From Halalkalibacter alkalisediminis (GTDB lineage Bacteria; Bacillota; Bacilli; Bacillales; Bacillaceae_D), in the NCBI RefSeq assembly GCF_028610705.1, contig NZ_JAQQWT010000002.1:1-64000 (forward strand): a stretch of DNA of 64,000 nucleotides. Direction: 5' to 3'. Both the position numbers and the translations under genes were made by a program. Below are positions 34,459-44,392 of this stretch, piece after piece (the first letter of the stretch is position 1; each line of letters begins with the position of its first letter). Below the pieces are notes generated by a model, which searched no databases, had not been told where the DNA came from, and saw only the letters and a program-made list of their open reading frames with translations.

Positions 34459-36157
34459 TTGAGACTAATGCGTAAAAAGTTTAAAAAGGTACGGAAAATG
34501 AGTAATAATCAAGTCAAAAAAGCACCAGATCAAATCATAAATGAATACAAAAATTTAAGTATTAGTACGGATCTAACCCAATCAATTGACTTAATGGAAC
34601 GGCTTCTTGGTGTGAACGATGATTTTATTATTAGAAGGTTTCTTGTTTTTGGTAAGTTCAAAGCAGTCATGGCTTATTTCGATTTTTATAATAACAAAGA
34701 TGATGTCCAAGATACGTTAAAGTCTTTTATGTACGTACCTAGACATCTAGAGGACAAAAGAATAGATCAAGTAAACTTGAAGGATATTCTAAATTAATGA
34801 AGTTCTTTTCCGACCGGATATTAAGTTAGAAGATCAGATTGCAGATATTTTACAGGCTCTTATGGAAGGGAATACCATTGTTTTAATCGAGGGATTAAGC
34901 GAGAGCTTTCTTTTCGGGAATCGGAATGTCGAGAAACGATCTATCGATAATCCGGACACAGAACGAGTTATTCGTGGTCCACGTGAGGGGTTTATTGAAT
35001 CTCTTCAATCTAACCTTGCGCTCTTACGTTATCGCTTACAGACTACAGACTTTCGGATTAAATCGATGAAGGTAGGTCGATTAACGAAAACAAATGTAGC
35101 ATTGTGTTACATAGAAGGGATTGCGGATCCTAGACTCGTTGAAGAAGTAAAGGATCGAGTAGAGGCGATTGATATCGATAGTATTGCCGATTCTGGCTAT
35201 ATCGAGCAATTTATCGAAGACAATCACATGTCTCCTTTTCCGCAAATCCAAAATACGGAACGTCCAGATAAAGCGGTATCGGCGATGTTAGAGGGAAAGG
35301 TTGTACTCCTTTCTGATGGCTCTCCGTTTGCGCTCATAGCTCCTGCTGTTTTTGCTCAATTTTTTCAAACGGTTGAGGATTATACAGAACGTTTCATAAT
35401 GGGGAGTTTACTTAGATTGCTTCGCATTTTATCATTAACCTTTGCTTTATTTTTTCCATCCTTTTATGTCGCCATTATTGCGTTTAATCCTGAATTAATT
35501 CCGACAGATTTTGCAATGGCCATAGCGAGTGGAAGAGCCGGAGTACCCATTCCAACCGTTATGGAAGTGTTATTTATGGAGGTAGCAATGGAAGTACTTA
35601 GAGAAGCGACAGTTCGACTACCACAACAGGTTGGAGGGGCTCTTTCAATTGTTGGTGTTCTTGTTATTGGACAAGCTGCCGTGGAAGCTGGGTTTGTTAA
35701 CCCGATTACGGTGGTCGTCATTGCATTAACGACAATTGGTTCCTTTGCTACACCTGCTTATAACGCAGCCATCGCGTTAAGAATGCTTCGTTTTCCAGTG
35801 GTTATTCTCTCTGGCATGTTCGGATTAATTGGCCTGATGTTTGGGTTCATATTAATCATGAATCATATACTTTCGTTAAAGTCTTTTGGTGTTCCTTATT
35901 TAACACCAGTCGTCCCAGGAGACTTTCAAGGGATGAAAGATACAGTAATAAGAATGCCACTTTGGAAGATGCCAAAGAGACCTGGACAGTTTCATCCTAA
36001 AAACCAAGACCGTTTAGGAGAGGATGTCATTGCTGAATTTAATCAAGAACCAAGCAATCCACTAGATTTACAAGCCGGTTATAAAAGGTGGGATAAGACA
36101 AATGGAGTTTCCCAAAAAGATAACAACGATCCAAACAGCGATTATAACCGCAAGTAG
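34459..36157 (+). pseudogene. GerA-type germinant receptor A subunit, frameshifted
   Basis: AAAGGAGG and a TTG begin a protein with the A-subunit N-terminal domain (NLSISTDLTQSIDLMERLLG). The frame stops after LKDILN at 34795. With one A fewer in CTAAATTAATG (34788-34798) it reads LKDILINEVLFRPDIKLEDQ and joins the second part at 34862. That part has EGNTIVLIEGL, the NPDTERVIRGPREGF motif, helices of the membrane domain (GRAGVPIPTVMEVLFMEV, QAAVEAGFVNPITVVVI) and a hydrophilic end. The gene is complete apart from this base. It overlaps the next gene by 56 bases, as in other ger operons. Confidence 0.88.
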
Positions 36158-37328
36158 CATTATTGGCACAGCATTAATGACTGTTGCAAGAGAAATAGTT
36201 GAAGAAGTAAACACAATGGCGCCACTTATCATAATAGGTGGGGTTTTGGTAGCTTTGTTTGCGGTTTGGATCATTTGTCAACTTGGAAAAAGTTACTCAG
36301 GAAAGTCTATCTTTCAATATAGTGAATTAATTATCGGTAAACCAGGCAGTATTCCTTTAGGCACAGGTGGAGATCCAAGTCAAAAAGAAAGCGATACGGT
36401 TAAAATAGTAGAAGTTGTGGGCCGAACCATTGATGATGCCTGGGAAAACCTCGAACAGCAAATTTCTCTTCCTTTATTTATGGGGCACTTACGAGTTTTG
36501 GTTGTTAGTGAGGAGTTTGCGAATGCTGGTTTAGGTACCTTTGGTGATTTTTTAAAAAGGAGTCCTCAAATCAGAAGAACGGCTTGGATGCTTGTTGCAG
36601 AAGGAACAGCCGATCAATACATGGAGTTAGATCCCGAATTACAGAGGATTCCTGCATTATATCTAGTAACCGCAATTGATGAAGCAATTAGAATAGGAAA
36701 ATTTCCTGAAGAGTATTTAGGAATAGCTTGGAGTAAAAATGCAAGTTTAGGACGGGAACCTATACTACCTTATGTTTCAATTAAAGCAAATGGTAACCTC
36801 GAAATTTCAGGTCTTGCATATTTTAATCAGGAAAAACTCGTGGGTACAACGAAAGCGATAGAGGTCGGGCGTTATATGGCAATCATGGGAATCCACCCTG
36901 CGGGCTATTCGGTGCTACTTCCCTATCCCGAGCAAGATGTGACGATCATGTTTAATTCCGTTAAGAGAAAGTCAAAAATAAAAATCGAAATGAATAATGG
37001 CCTCCCACATTTAAAAGTTCGCGTTCATGTAGATGGAGAAATAGAAGAAGTGATAAGTGAAGATTTTAAGGTAAATACGGAAACCATTCCAGATATAGAA
37101 AAACAGCTAGCTAAGAACGCAAAAGAAAGCTTTATCACCTTGATCAAAAAAACACAAACCGATCAGTCAGACATTTTCGGATTTGGTGAGCATGTGCGTG
37201 CAAAAGAGCGGAGTTATTGGAATAAAAACATTCGCACAAAAGAGAAGTGGCTTGAACTGTATAAAGATTTGCCAGTGGATGTAGAAGTGACAGCTAGTAT
37301 AAAGAGGGTGGGTATGAAAAACGAATAA
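36102..37328 (+). pseudogene. GerB'-'GerC fusion from an in-frame deletion
   Basis: Residues 1 to about 82 are the start of a GerB-type permease: two helices (TAIITASSIIGTALMTVARE, MAPLIIIGGVLVALFAVWII) and SIFQYSELIIGKPG. From about residue 83 the protein is GerC-like: EVVGRTIDDAWENLEQQ, PLFMGHLRVLVVSEEFAN, FLKRSPQIRRTAWMLVAEG and the C-terminal beta-domain. The remaining eight or so permease helices and the GerC signal peptide and lipobox are missing, together about 1 kb. The junction is near nucleotide 36348. The GerC part would face the cytoplasm or be misplaced, so the receptor is probably not functional. Confidence 0.85.
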
Positions 37329-37345
37329 AGAGAGGATATGAAGTC

Positions 37346-37549
37346 ATGCACCAAGACGGAATTTTTCACATTACGATCGTCTTATTTTTATTGTCTGGTG
37401 TAATTGCTCTAGTTCTAGATGTCGAGATATTGAGGCGGGATAATTTAGAAAAAGAAAAGAAACTGGCTCGGCTGTTTGGTTGGTTGAATGTAATTCTAGG
37501 TTTACTTATCTTTGTAGGGAGTTGGGTTTATAATACTTTTGTTTTTTAA
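37346..37549 (+). CDS. small two-helix protein of the ger operon (D-subunit type)
   Basis: 67 residues with two transmembrane helices (HITIVLFLLSGVIALVLDVE and LNVILGLLIFVGSWVYNTF) linked by a charged loop. Such two-span proteins are encoded at the ends of many GerA-type operons and modulate receptor function. It begins 17 bases after the fusion gene, with AGAGAGGA upstream. Intact, though its partner receptor is damaged. Confidence 0.75.
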   Translation: MHQDGIFHITIVLFLLSGVIALVLDVEILRRDNLEKEKKLARLFGWLNVILGLLIFVGSWVYNTFVF

Positions 37550-37973
37550 GTCTCTAAAGAGAAAATTAACTAAATGACAGGTATTAGGAATAGATCTCTA
37601 CCAATTGAAGTTATCTACAAATGTTCAAAAGACAGATTTGTTCCCTATTCTTACCATTGAACCATGATAAATTTTCATGTACTATATGTGTATCAGCTGC
37701 ATTGTTCGTGTTTAATTTATGTTTCAACCTTTATACTTATTTAGGGAGTTTTACATCGAAACATGAAAGTCAAGCCTTCAATGTGTAGAGGAAGACGGAA
37801 ATGTTTTTGCAGACACCCACTTCGAGGAGTGGTGGTTTGGAACTCTATTAATGAAACGGCAATTGTGGCTATACATATCGTAGGAAAAAGTTAGTTCTAA
37901 CGAGGACTGGCTTTTTTTGTTCACTAATCGAAATGTTTCTTGTTATAATTGAAAAAAATGAGCAGCGAGGTAT
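37550..37973. other. intergenic with terminator-like hairpin
   Basis: GTTAGTTCT and GGACTGGCT pair with wobbles (about 37891-37913) and are followed by TTTTTTT. This is a plausible terminator, though 330 bases after the ger operon. A short frame (EEDGNVFADTHFEEWW) around 37780-37830 looks coding but matches nothing I know. Confidence 0.4.
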
Positions 37974-39146
37974 GTGGATGACTATTACGTTTTAAATAAA
38001 ATGAAAGATTTCGAAACGAGTATTTTTAATGAACTAGCTATTTATAAAAAACAAAAAATGGATGCAGGAGAAGAGATGATTGATTTAAGTATTGGAAGTC
38101 CAGATTTGTCGCCTCCTAAGTCTGTCATGGAAGAACTTTCTACCTATGTTAAAGATCCCACTCTTTTTAAGTATTCTTTAGAGGGTACGGATGAATTACT
38201 TGATACTATTTCAAGCTATTATAAGTTGCGATATAATGTGGAGCTTGAAGCAGATAATGAAGTGCTCATGGTCATGGGCTCTCAGGATGGCCTTGTTCAT
38301 TTACCTGTTGTCTTAGCTAACCCAGGAGATATTATTTTAGTACCTGATCCAGGGTACACAGCATATGCTGCGGGTATCTCGATGGCGGGGGCTACACCTT
38401 ACCCTATGCCGCTTCTCCAGGAGAATAATTATTTGCCTGATTTAACATTGATCCCTGAAGACGTTCGTTTAAAAGCAAAAATGATGATCTTGAATTATCC
38501 TGGAAATCCGATTCCAGCGGTTGCAACAAAAGAGTTCTTTGAAGAAGTTGTACACTTTGCTCGTCAAAATGACATTGTTGTCCTTCATGATTTTGCTTAC
38601 TCTGAATTGTACTTCGATAGAAAGCCGATTAGTTTTTTATCTGTTCCTGGTGCGAAGGAAGTCGGGATTGAATTTAACTCTTTGTCAAAAAGTTTTAATA
38701 TGGCAGGCTGTCGTATTGGGTATGTTACTGGGAACTCAGAAGTAATCGAGGGGTTAAACCGTCTAAAATCAAATTTAGATTATGGAGTGTTCCTGCCAAT
38801 CCAAAAAGCTGCCATTGCTGCCCTTAATGATTCTTCAAGTTTTAGTGATGACTTAAGAGCAACGTATAAAAAAAGACGCGACATCCTTGTAGAAGGTTTA
38901 CAATCTTTAGGTTGGAAAATAGATGTTCCACAAGCATCCATGTTTATTTGGGCCAAGGTTCCTTCTCCGTATACATCGACAGAGTTTGCCTATCAATTAA
39001 TGGACCAAACAGGCATTGTTACAACCCCGGGAATTGCTTTTGGAAAATATGGAGAAGGGTATTTACGGATCTCTCTTGTTCAACAAGAAGCTGTACTACA
39101 AAAGGCCATGTTAAAATTAAAAGAAAGTGGAATTTTTCAACGGTAA
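37974..39146 (+). CDS. class I/II PLP-dependent aminotransferase
   Basis: 390 residues of fold type I, close to the LL-diaminopimelate/alanine aminotransferase group. IDLSIGSPDLSPP at the start, MGSQDGLVHLP, LNYPGNPIPAVA (the NPTG-like loop), LHDFAYSELYFD (PLP-binding Asp and Tyr) and SLSKSFNMAGCRIGY with the Schiff-base lysine. The start is a GTG with GAGG close upstream; the spacing is tight, so a start at M10 (38001) cannot be excluded. The amino donor is not determinable here. Confidence 0.9.
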   Translation: MDDYYVLNKMKDFETSIFNELAIYKKQKMDAGEEMIDLSIGSPDLSPPKSVMEELSTYVKDPTLFKYSLEGTDELLDTISSYYKLRYNVELEADNEVLMVMGSQDGLVHLPVVLANPGDIILVPDPGYTAYAAGISMAGATPYPMPLLQENNYLPDLTLIPEDVRLKAKMMILNYPGNPIPAVATKEFFEEVVHFARQNDIVVLHDFAYSELYFDRKPISFLSVPGAKEVGIEFNSLSKSFNMAGCRIGYVTGNSEVIEGLNRLKSNLDYGVFLPIQKAAIAALNDSSSFSDDLRATYKKRRDILVEGLQSLGWKIDVPQASMFIWAKVPSPYTSTEFAYQLMDQTGIVTTPGIAFGKYGEGYLRISLVQQEAVLQKAMLKLKESGIFQR

Positions 39147-39167
39147 TTTCTATATGGCAAGCAGATA

Positions 39168-39196
39168 ACCGCAATCGATTTAGTCGATTGCGGTTT
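39168..39196. terminator. convergent terminator
   Basis: AACCGCAATCGA (39168-39179) and TCGATTGCGGTT (39185-39196), loop TTTAG. It lies between the convergent aminotransferase and glycosidase genes. Confidence 0.82.
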
Positions 39197-39202
39197 CTTA
39201 GT

Positions 39203-40294
39203 TTAGATTGCTCTCTTCGTTTGACTATAATCAATATAATCTAAAGAACTAAAACCTCGTTGTTCTTCTGCTAAAATATACATCGCACTGGACCATCCAA
39301 GCGGCGTATTAGGGTTAGGTATATCGGTATGTGCAAAAAAGGCTTCTGGTAATACACCATTTTCTAACATCACTTCTTTCGTTCGATTCAAGTAATAGGA
39401 TGAGTGATTTTGGTCATCTAGAGTTTGATAACATAAGGAAAGCCATGGAAGACCAAATGTCCATTCTGCTTCTGTTCCATAATAAAAGGATGAATCATGG
39501 AATCGTCCAAAATCCTTCTCTAGAGTTGAGTAGTAACTATCCCCTTCATAACGAATGACTCCTTTTGAACGCAATAAAGACTTTTCAACTCTATCAATCA
39601 GAAGCTTGGCTTTTTCGCCGGTAAACAGTTTATAAGGGTAAATGAGACTAAGTTGGGCTAAATCTGTCTCCTTCGTCGAACTTTCTCTTGGGAACATAGA
39701 TTCGAGCTTTGCCCTCCCCTTATCGATCGCTTCTTGTGGGACAAATACAATCGGTTGAACCGCCTTTAAGCCAGCTACACATGCCCCTATACTACTTAAA
39801 TGGACTTCGCGAGATTCTTCCCACATTCCGTTGTCTTTATCTTCCCAGTAGTTGCAACAGCTAAGATAAGAAACAAGCTTCTGCACGATCTCATGATCCT
39901 TTTCGTCACGAAACAAATTCTTATTGTAGTCTTGCATGCTTGTACCAACTACATATAAAAATGCCCCAATCATGTCATGCTGTGCATGTCCCCATTCTTG
40001 ATCATGAATTTCAAAACCATCCGGAGAGTATCTAGCATGAATATATTCGTACATGGCTTGTGGCCGTTGTTTCGTATGAATAGAGATTTTCCATTCATAA
40101 CGGCGAAACACATCTAAAATGGCCTGGATGGTTGTTTTGAATGTATCGCAAGGTTTGTCCATATAAGGGAGAGACATATAAACAGCATCTCTTATCCAAA
40201 AATAATGATACTCCTTTGATAGACTCGCTAAATACAAGTGATTCGGTTGTCTCAATTTCGATAACAGCTTGTAGCTTTGCTCTAAATGATTCAT
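39203..40294 (-). CDS. GH15-like (alpha/alpha)6-barrel protein
   Basis: About 363 residues related to glycoside hydrolase family 15 and phosphorylase-kinase-alpha-like proteins. YFWIRDAVYMSLPYM, HDQEWGHAQHDMIGAFLY and WEDKDNGMWEESRE match the substrate-binding and general-acid regions, and AEWTFGLPWL a later one. It lacks the N-terminal beta-sandwich of full GH15 enzymes and has no signal peptide, so it acts in the cytoplasm. The start at 40294 follows GGGAGG by eight bases. Substrate unknown; an alpha-glucoside is likeliest. Confidence 0.82.
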   Translation of the reverse strand: MNHLEQSYKLLSKLRQPNHLYLASLSKEYHYFWIRDAVYMSLPYMDKPCDTFKTTIQAILDVFRRYEWKISIHTKQRPQAMYEYIHARYSPDGFEIHDQEWGHAQHDMIGAFLYVVGTSMQDYNKNLFRDEKDHEIVQKLVSYLSCCNYWEDKDNGMWEESREVHLSSIGACVAGLKAVQPIVFVPQEAIDKGRAKLESMFPRESSTKETDLAQLSLIYPYKLFTGEKAKLLIDRVEKSLLRSKGVIRYEGDSYYSTLEKDFGRFHDSSFYYGTEAEWTFGLPWLSLCYQTLDDQNHSSYYLNRTKEVMLENGVLPEAFFAHTDIPNPNTPLGWSSAMYILAEEQRGFSSLDYIDYSQTKRAI

Positions 40295-40486
40295 ATACTT
40301 GGCCTCCCATTTTGTCGATCCATTGATTAAGGTAAACATTCAGTTATCCTTCTTTTTAACCTAGAATGATTGCTCTTATACATGATTCGCTTGTATGTAT
40401 TCGTAAAAAATGGTGAAATGAATAAAAGGACTTATATACACTCCTACCCCCGAACCTGAGTTCAATAACAAATTAGGCGGTTTCTT

Positions 40487-41110
40487 ATGGAAAATGAACG
40501 GATCAAAATCTTTGACGAGCACCATCAACCAATTGGTGTTGCAAGTCGTTCGGATGTACATAGATTGGGACATTGGCATGAAACATTTCATTGTTGGTTT
40601 ATTGCGAGGGAAGAAAATTCGGACTTCATTTATTTTCAATTAAGGAGTACAGAAAAGAAGGATTATCCTAACTTATTAGACACAACAGCTGCAGGACATT
40701 TGCTTGTTAATGAATCTGTAGTCGATGGAATAAGAGAGGTTAAAGAGGAATTAGGAATTGAACTTACAGTGAAGGATCTTTTCTCACTAGGAATCATAAA
40801 GTATAGCGTAGAAAGAAGGGGGTTTATTGATAGAGATATCATGAACATTTTTCTTTATAGAAACATTCATTCTTTTCATGAATTTAAGCTACAAAAAGAG
40901 GTAGTCTCGGGCTTATTTCGTGCTAATCTAGATCATTTTTTAGACTTATGGTTAGAAAAAATTGATGAGATAGATATTGAAGGTTTTGAGGTGAATGCTT
41001 TAGGGAAATCAATATTTCAATCTAAAAGAGTGAATAGAGAAGCTTTTGTCCCGCACGGTAGTTCATTTTACGAACAGATCATAAAGAGAATTAAACGGAC
41101 GTTAGTATAA
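40487..41110 (+). CDS. NUDIX hydrolase (IPP-isomerase-like subgroup)
   Basis: 207 residues. The NUDIX box GHLLVNESVVDGIREVKEELGI fits GX5EX7REUXEEXGU (written as GHLLVNES then REVKEELGI). The N-terminal FDEHHQPIGVASRSDVHRLG and HETFHCWFI are the pattern of the YfcD/IDI-like group. The long C-terminal domain is typical of that group. No near-consensus ribosome site is visible before the ATG. Convergent with the DUF3231 gene. Confidence 0.88.
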   Translation: MENERIKIFDEHHQPIGVASRSDVHRLGHWHETFHCWFIAREENSDFIYFQLRSTEKKDYPNLLDTTAAGHLLVNESVVDGIREVKEELGIELTVKDLFSLGIIKYSVERRGFIDRDIMNIFLYRNIHSFHEFKLQKEVVSGLFRANLDHFLDLWLEKIDEIDIEGFEVNALGKSIFQSKRVNREAFVPHGSSFYEQIIKRIKRTLV

Positions 41111-41199
41111 AAAAATGAGCTGCGATAAATTGAGGCCACTGAAAAGGTACGATTTTCACCTTTTTCAGTGGCCTTGATGAACTGCAGCTCATTTTTTTT
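41109..41199. terminator. nested double hairpin between convergent genes
   Basis: Outer arms AAAAAATGAGCTGC and GCAGCTCATTTTTT enclose about 60 bases. Inside, GGCCACTGAAAAGG pairs with CCTTTTTCAGTGGCC. The outer A/T runs give termination in both directions. Two concentric perfect stems are more than a simple terminator needs. Confidence 0.8.
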
Positions 41200-41217
41200 G
41201 TATTATTTTAAGAGGAC

Positions 41218-42222
41218 TTATTTGCTGTGGATGAGTTCTTTGCGATCCGGAGCTTGTGGAGGTTCTTCTAGCCACCCATGCTTTAACATAATATCTAACC
41301 CATCTTTAGCGTATAAGGCAATCTCAGCGGATAATCTTTGGTAATCAGCTACAAGGTCGTACCTCATACTAGCAGTGGATGCTGTAGAATAGTTCCCTTG
41401 CCCCGTTGCGCTTAAGACACTTTTTAAGAACATCATCAGTTTGTCAGAAAATACTCTAGTAGTAGAATCAGTTACACCGATATCAGGTGAGATAGCAGCA
41501 GTTAATCCTGTTTCAGAAAGTTTTTCTGAGAAAATTTTCACATGTTTATTGGAGATGTTTTTACCATCAATGAAAAATTTTTTAACCTCTTTATTTTCTG
41601 TCGTTTGAGCGAACCCTGTGCAAAGTAAAGTGCCAATTGCATTGGTTTTTAAATTCTCGGAAAGGTGCATAATTTCAACGCTATTTAATGTTCGCTTATT
41701 AAACGGATTCAACCCACTTGAAAAATATTTTTTTCCAGTGATGTATTCAACCTGTCCTGGTTTTGTTATGGAAGGAGGTCTAACGTAGATTCCTTTCGTT
41801 AATCCCATATCTATTGCTTCATTAAGTAGCGAAGAATATTCCATCAAAATTTTCGAAAAAAAAGCACGGATATCAGTTCTAGAGGAAACTCCTTGGGATA
41901 GAGAATAAGCAGTTGAACTTGCTTTGCCCATGGTTTCGATAAACCATAATATAAAAGGATCTGTATAAAGGCGAGGTGCCTTTAGGTTAACATCGGATTC
42001 AGAAAACGCATCTGGAGTAGGTATGTTTTCTACTTGAAAGAATTGTTCTATTTCGCTATTTACTTTGCCTGTTAACTGGAGTGTTTGTTCTACAATTAAA
42101 CGAATATCTGTGTCTTCAACAATTTCATTGAAGTATTTCACTATTTGTAGAGACATGCTATTTTGAAGATATTGTGTCCAGAGTATCCCAATTTCGGATG
42201 CCGTCATATTCGGAGTGTTCAT
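41218..42222 (-). CDS. DUF3231 family protein
   Basis: About 334 residues made of two similar helical halves (MTASEIGILWTQYLQNSMS and later LNSVEIMHLSENLKTNAIG), the DUF3231 architecture found almost only in spore-forming Firmicutes and distantly like coat protein F and ferritin-like four-helix bundles. Function unknown, probably sporulation-linked. The start is ambiguous between 42222 and 42234; GAGGTGG lies between them. Confidence 0.85.
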   Translation of the reverse strand: MNTPNMTASEIGILWTQYLQNSMSLQIVKYFNEIVEDTDIRLIVEQTLQLTGKVNSEIEQFFQVENIPTPDAFSESDVNLKAPRLYTDPFILWFIETMGKASSTAYSLSQGVSSRTDIRAFFSKILMEYSSLLNEAIDMGLTKGIYVRPPSITKPGQVEYITGKKYFSSGLNPFNKRTLNSVEIMHLSENLKTNAIGTLLCTGFAQTTENKEVKKFFIDGKNISNKHVKIFSEKLSETGLTAAISPDIGVTDSTTRVFSDKLMMFLKSVLSATGQGNYSTASTASMRYDLVADYQRLSAEIALYAKDGLDIMLKHGWLEEPPQAPDRKELIHSK

Positions 42223-42418
42223 TATCCACCTCATTATTTTCCTTATTTCTCATTTGTAGAATGTCCAACAAAATCATATTGTATGAAGGACTAGACGAAT
42301 TTCAGTTATGTCAGCCAAATAAATAATTCTAAAAAGAATAAGCTATTTTTGTTTAAATTTTCATATGAAGGATATAATAAAAAAGCAAGATTAAGCTACA
42401 TGCTAGGAGGAAATAACA

Positions 42419-42619
42419 ATGGAACATGGTAAAGTAAAATGGTTTAATGGTGAAAAAGGATTTGGATTCATCGAGCGTGAAGGTGGAGAAGATGTATTCG
42501 TACATTTCTCAGCAATTCAAGGTGAAGGATACAAATCACTAGATGAAGGTCAAGAAGTTACCTTTGACATAGAAGAAGGACAACGCGGACCACAAGCAAC
42601 CAATGTACAAAAAGTATAA
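42419..42619 (+). CDS. cold shock protein
   Basis: 66 residues, a single CSD domain binding single-stranded RNA or [16 protein letters not shown] is RNP1 and DVFVHFSAI is RNP2. AGGAGG precedes the ATG. Very close to the CspB/CspD group of Bacillus. It has its own terminator, so it is monocistronic. Confidence 0.97.
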   Translation: MEHGKVKWFNGEKGFGFIEREGGEDVFVHFSAIQGEGYKSLDEGQEVTFDIEEGQRGPQATNVQKV

Positions 42620-42630
42620 GTGAAACAGGA

Positions 42631-42660
42631 AAACAGATCTCAAAACGAGATCTGTTTTTT
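42631..42660 (+). terminator. terminator of the csp gene
   Basis: AAACAGATCTC (42631-42641), loop AAAAC, GAGATCTGTTT (42647-42657), then TTT. Confidence 0.88.
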
Positions 42661-42760
42661 CTTATGTATCTTTAATAAACTCAAAAGGTATATCTTATTT
42701 AGTTATAACAGGATAGAGTACCCTATATGGCCCTATATGAGAGAAAGAGGTGCTTAATGT

Positions 42761-43408
42761 TTGAGTAACAAACGGTTAAAAATTGAAGTTCCTAAGAACC
42801 CCACGGATGTTCCAATTATTGATTTAACGTTCGAATTAAATAATGAACGTTTTTTTAGTGCTTGCAAAGTAGAAGAGTGCGAAGTGAAAAATAAGAGTGA
42901 AGACAGATTAATCTTCGATAAAATGATTTTCAGTCAAGTGACCTTTGAAAAGGTGTCGTTTAGAAATGTTGAATTTACCGATGTACTGTTTGAAAAGTGT
43001 GACTTATCTAATGTGGATTTCAGTGATGCGATTATGCATAGAGTAATGATGAACGATTCTAAGATGGTAGGAGCAAACTTTTCTGGAGCAACTCTTAGGA
43101 ATGTAGTTTTCGAGTCATGTTTAGCCATTTATGCGGCCTTTGGTTTTTCCAACTGTAAACAAGTAGGATTTCGAAACAGTTTTTTGATAAATACGGATTT
43201 TTATGAATCCACACTAAAAGAATTCGAATTTGATTTATGTAATTTAGAACAAGCTAATTTAGCTAGGACTAAACTTAAAGGAATCGATTTTAGTACCTGT
43301 ACTTTTGAAAGATTAACCATCTCTTTTGAACAATTAACAGGTTGTACCGTCTCTTTTGAACAAGCGATTGGATTTGCAAAAGCACTTGGTTTAATTGTTA
43401 AAGATTAA
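42761..43408 (+). CDS. pentapeptide-repeat (Qnr-like) protein
   Basis: 215 residues. From about residue 50 the sequence runs in A(D/N)LxX-like pentads (VSFRN VEFTD VLFEK CDLSN VDFSD), broken by a loop, then resuming (ANLAR TKLKG IDFST), forming a right-handed quadrilateral helix. The whole shape, with a leading hydrophilic segment and a C-terminal dimerising helix (VSFEQAIGFAKALGL), is that of Qnr-like chromosomal proteins that mimic DNA at gyrase. Starts at TTG with GAGGTG upstream. Gyrase protection is inference. Confidence 0.85.
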   Translation: MSNKRLKIEVPKNPTDVPIIDLTFELNNERFFSACKVEECEVKNKSEDRLIFDKMIFSQVTFEKVSFRNVEFTDVLFEKCDLSNVDFSDAIMHRVMMNDSKMVGANFSGATLRNVVFESCLAIYAAFGFSNCKQVGFRNSFLINTDFYESTLKEFEFDLCNLEQANLARTKLKGIDFSTCTFERLTISFEQLTGCTVSFEQAIGFAKALGLIVKD

Positions 43409-43614
43409 TACCGGCAAAATCTTGCAAAATTTGATAGTGAATTATAAGGTAACCAAGCTCTTTTTATATGTCTATCATGACAGTTAATGGTCCATAAGAA
43501 ACGAAAGATGCCGTGACCAAGTCAGACTATCATAGGAATAATAATACGTGTAAATAAACATAATACCTTTAATTGGTTGTATGAGGGAATTTAAACAACG
43601 GAGGTAATTACATA

Positions 43615-44145
43615 ATGAACGTAAAACTTATTACCTACATGGCTTTGGCCATTTGTCTTAGTTTTGGTGCATTCAGTAGTTTAGTGGTGGTAGCTAATTA
43701 TAATGATGAAAAGGAAGTTGAAGAATTCGTTAAAGGAAATAACTACTTGCCTGTAAAAGAAGCGATTGCCATATTTGAAAAAAAGGTAAATAAAAAGGTA
43801 AGTCTTCCAAGTGTGCTGCCTTTTGAACCTACTCATCGTTTTGGGAAAGTAACTGATAATGGAGACTTACAAATTCATTATATGAAGCTGAATCATGATC
43901 ATCATGAAGATTTTATTTTTTATATTATGTATCCTGACTCTGAAATGGATCAACATCTAACACAGGAAGATAAGATCATTACGTTAGAAGATGGAAACAA
44001 AGCGTACTATAGGGTCAACAGTACTCATCTCCGTACGTTGGCTTTTAAGAAAAATGGGTGGGGATACTTAATTGGAGGGAACCCTAAACAAAATTCCAAA
44101 TACAATGTGCAAGGTCTAATTGAGATCGCTAATTCCATTAAATAG
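43615..44145 (+). CDS. secreted or membrane-anchored hypothetical protein
   Basis: 176 residues with a strong ribosome site (GGAGG). An N-terminal hydrophobic segment (MALAICLSFGAFSSLVVVA) is a signal peptide or anchor without lipobox. The rest is a soluble alpha/beta domain with VKEAIAIFEKKVNKKVSLPS and LEDGNKAYYRVN. No family is recognised. Confidence 0.7.
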   Translation: MNVKLITYMALAICLSFGAFSSLVVVANYNDEKEVEEFVKGNNYLPVKEAIAIFEKKVNKKVSLPSVLPFEPTHRFGKVTDNGDLQIHYMKLNHDHHEDFIFYIMYPDSEMDQHLTQEDKIITLEDGNKAYYRVNSTHLRTLAFKKNGWGYLIGGNPKQNSKYNVQGLIEIANSIK

Positions 44146-44152
44146 GTAGTTG

Positions 44153-44186
44153 AAAGAAGGTGAAGAACATTCATCTTCTTTTTTTA
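44153..44186 (+). terminator. terminator after the hypothetical gene
   Basis: AGAAGGTGA and TCATCTTCT pair with one wobble, followed by seven T residues. Confidence 0.72.
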
Positions 44187-44286
44187 AACATTATCAATTT
44201 GATGATCACATAATACTAAACGAATACACCAATACTACTGAAGAATCCCTCATTCCCTTATATAGATTCAGTCATAATGTATATCG

Positions 44287-44324
44287 GCGCTTACTATATT
44301 AAAAGTAAACGCTTTTTTATTTTT
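44287..44324 (+). terminator. possible orphan terminator
   Basis: GCGCTTAC and GTAAACGC pair with one mismatch and are followed by TTTTTTATTTTTT. No gene ends nearby, apart from the one already terminated at 44186. Confidence 0.45.
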
Positions 44325-44392
44325 TATGTTCATTCAAACTGATACATTATTTGAGCTCATTAAACAGAATAAATTAAAAATGAGGTGAGTAG

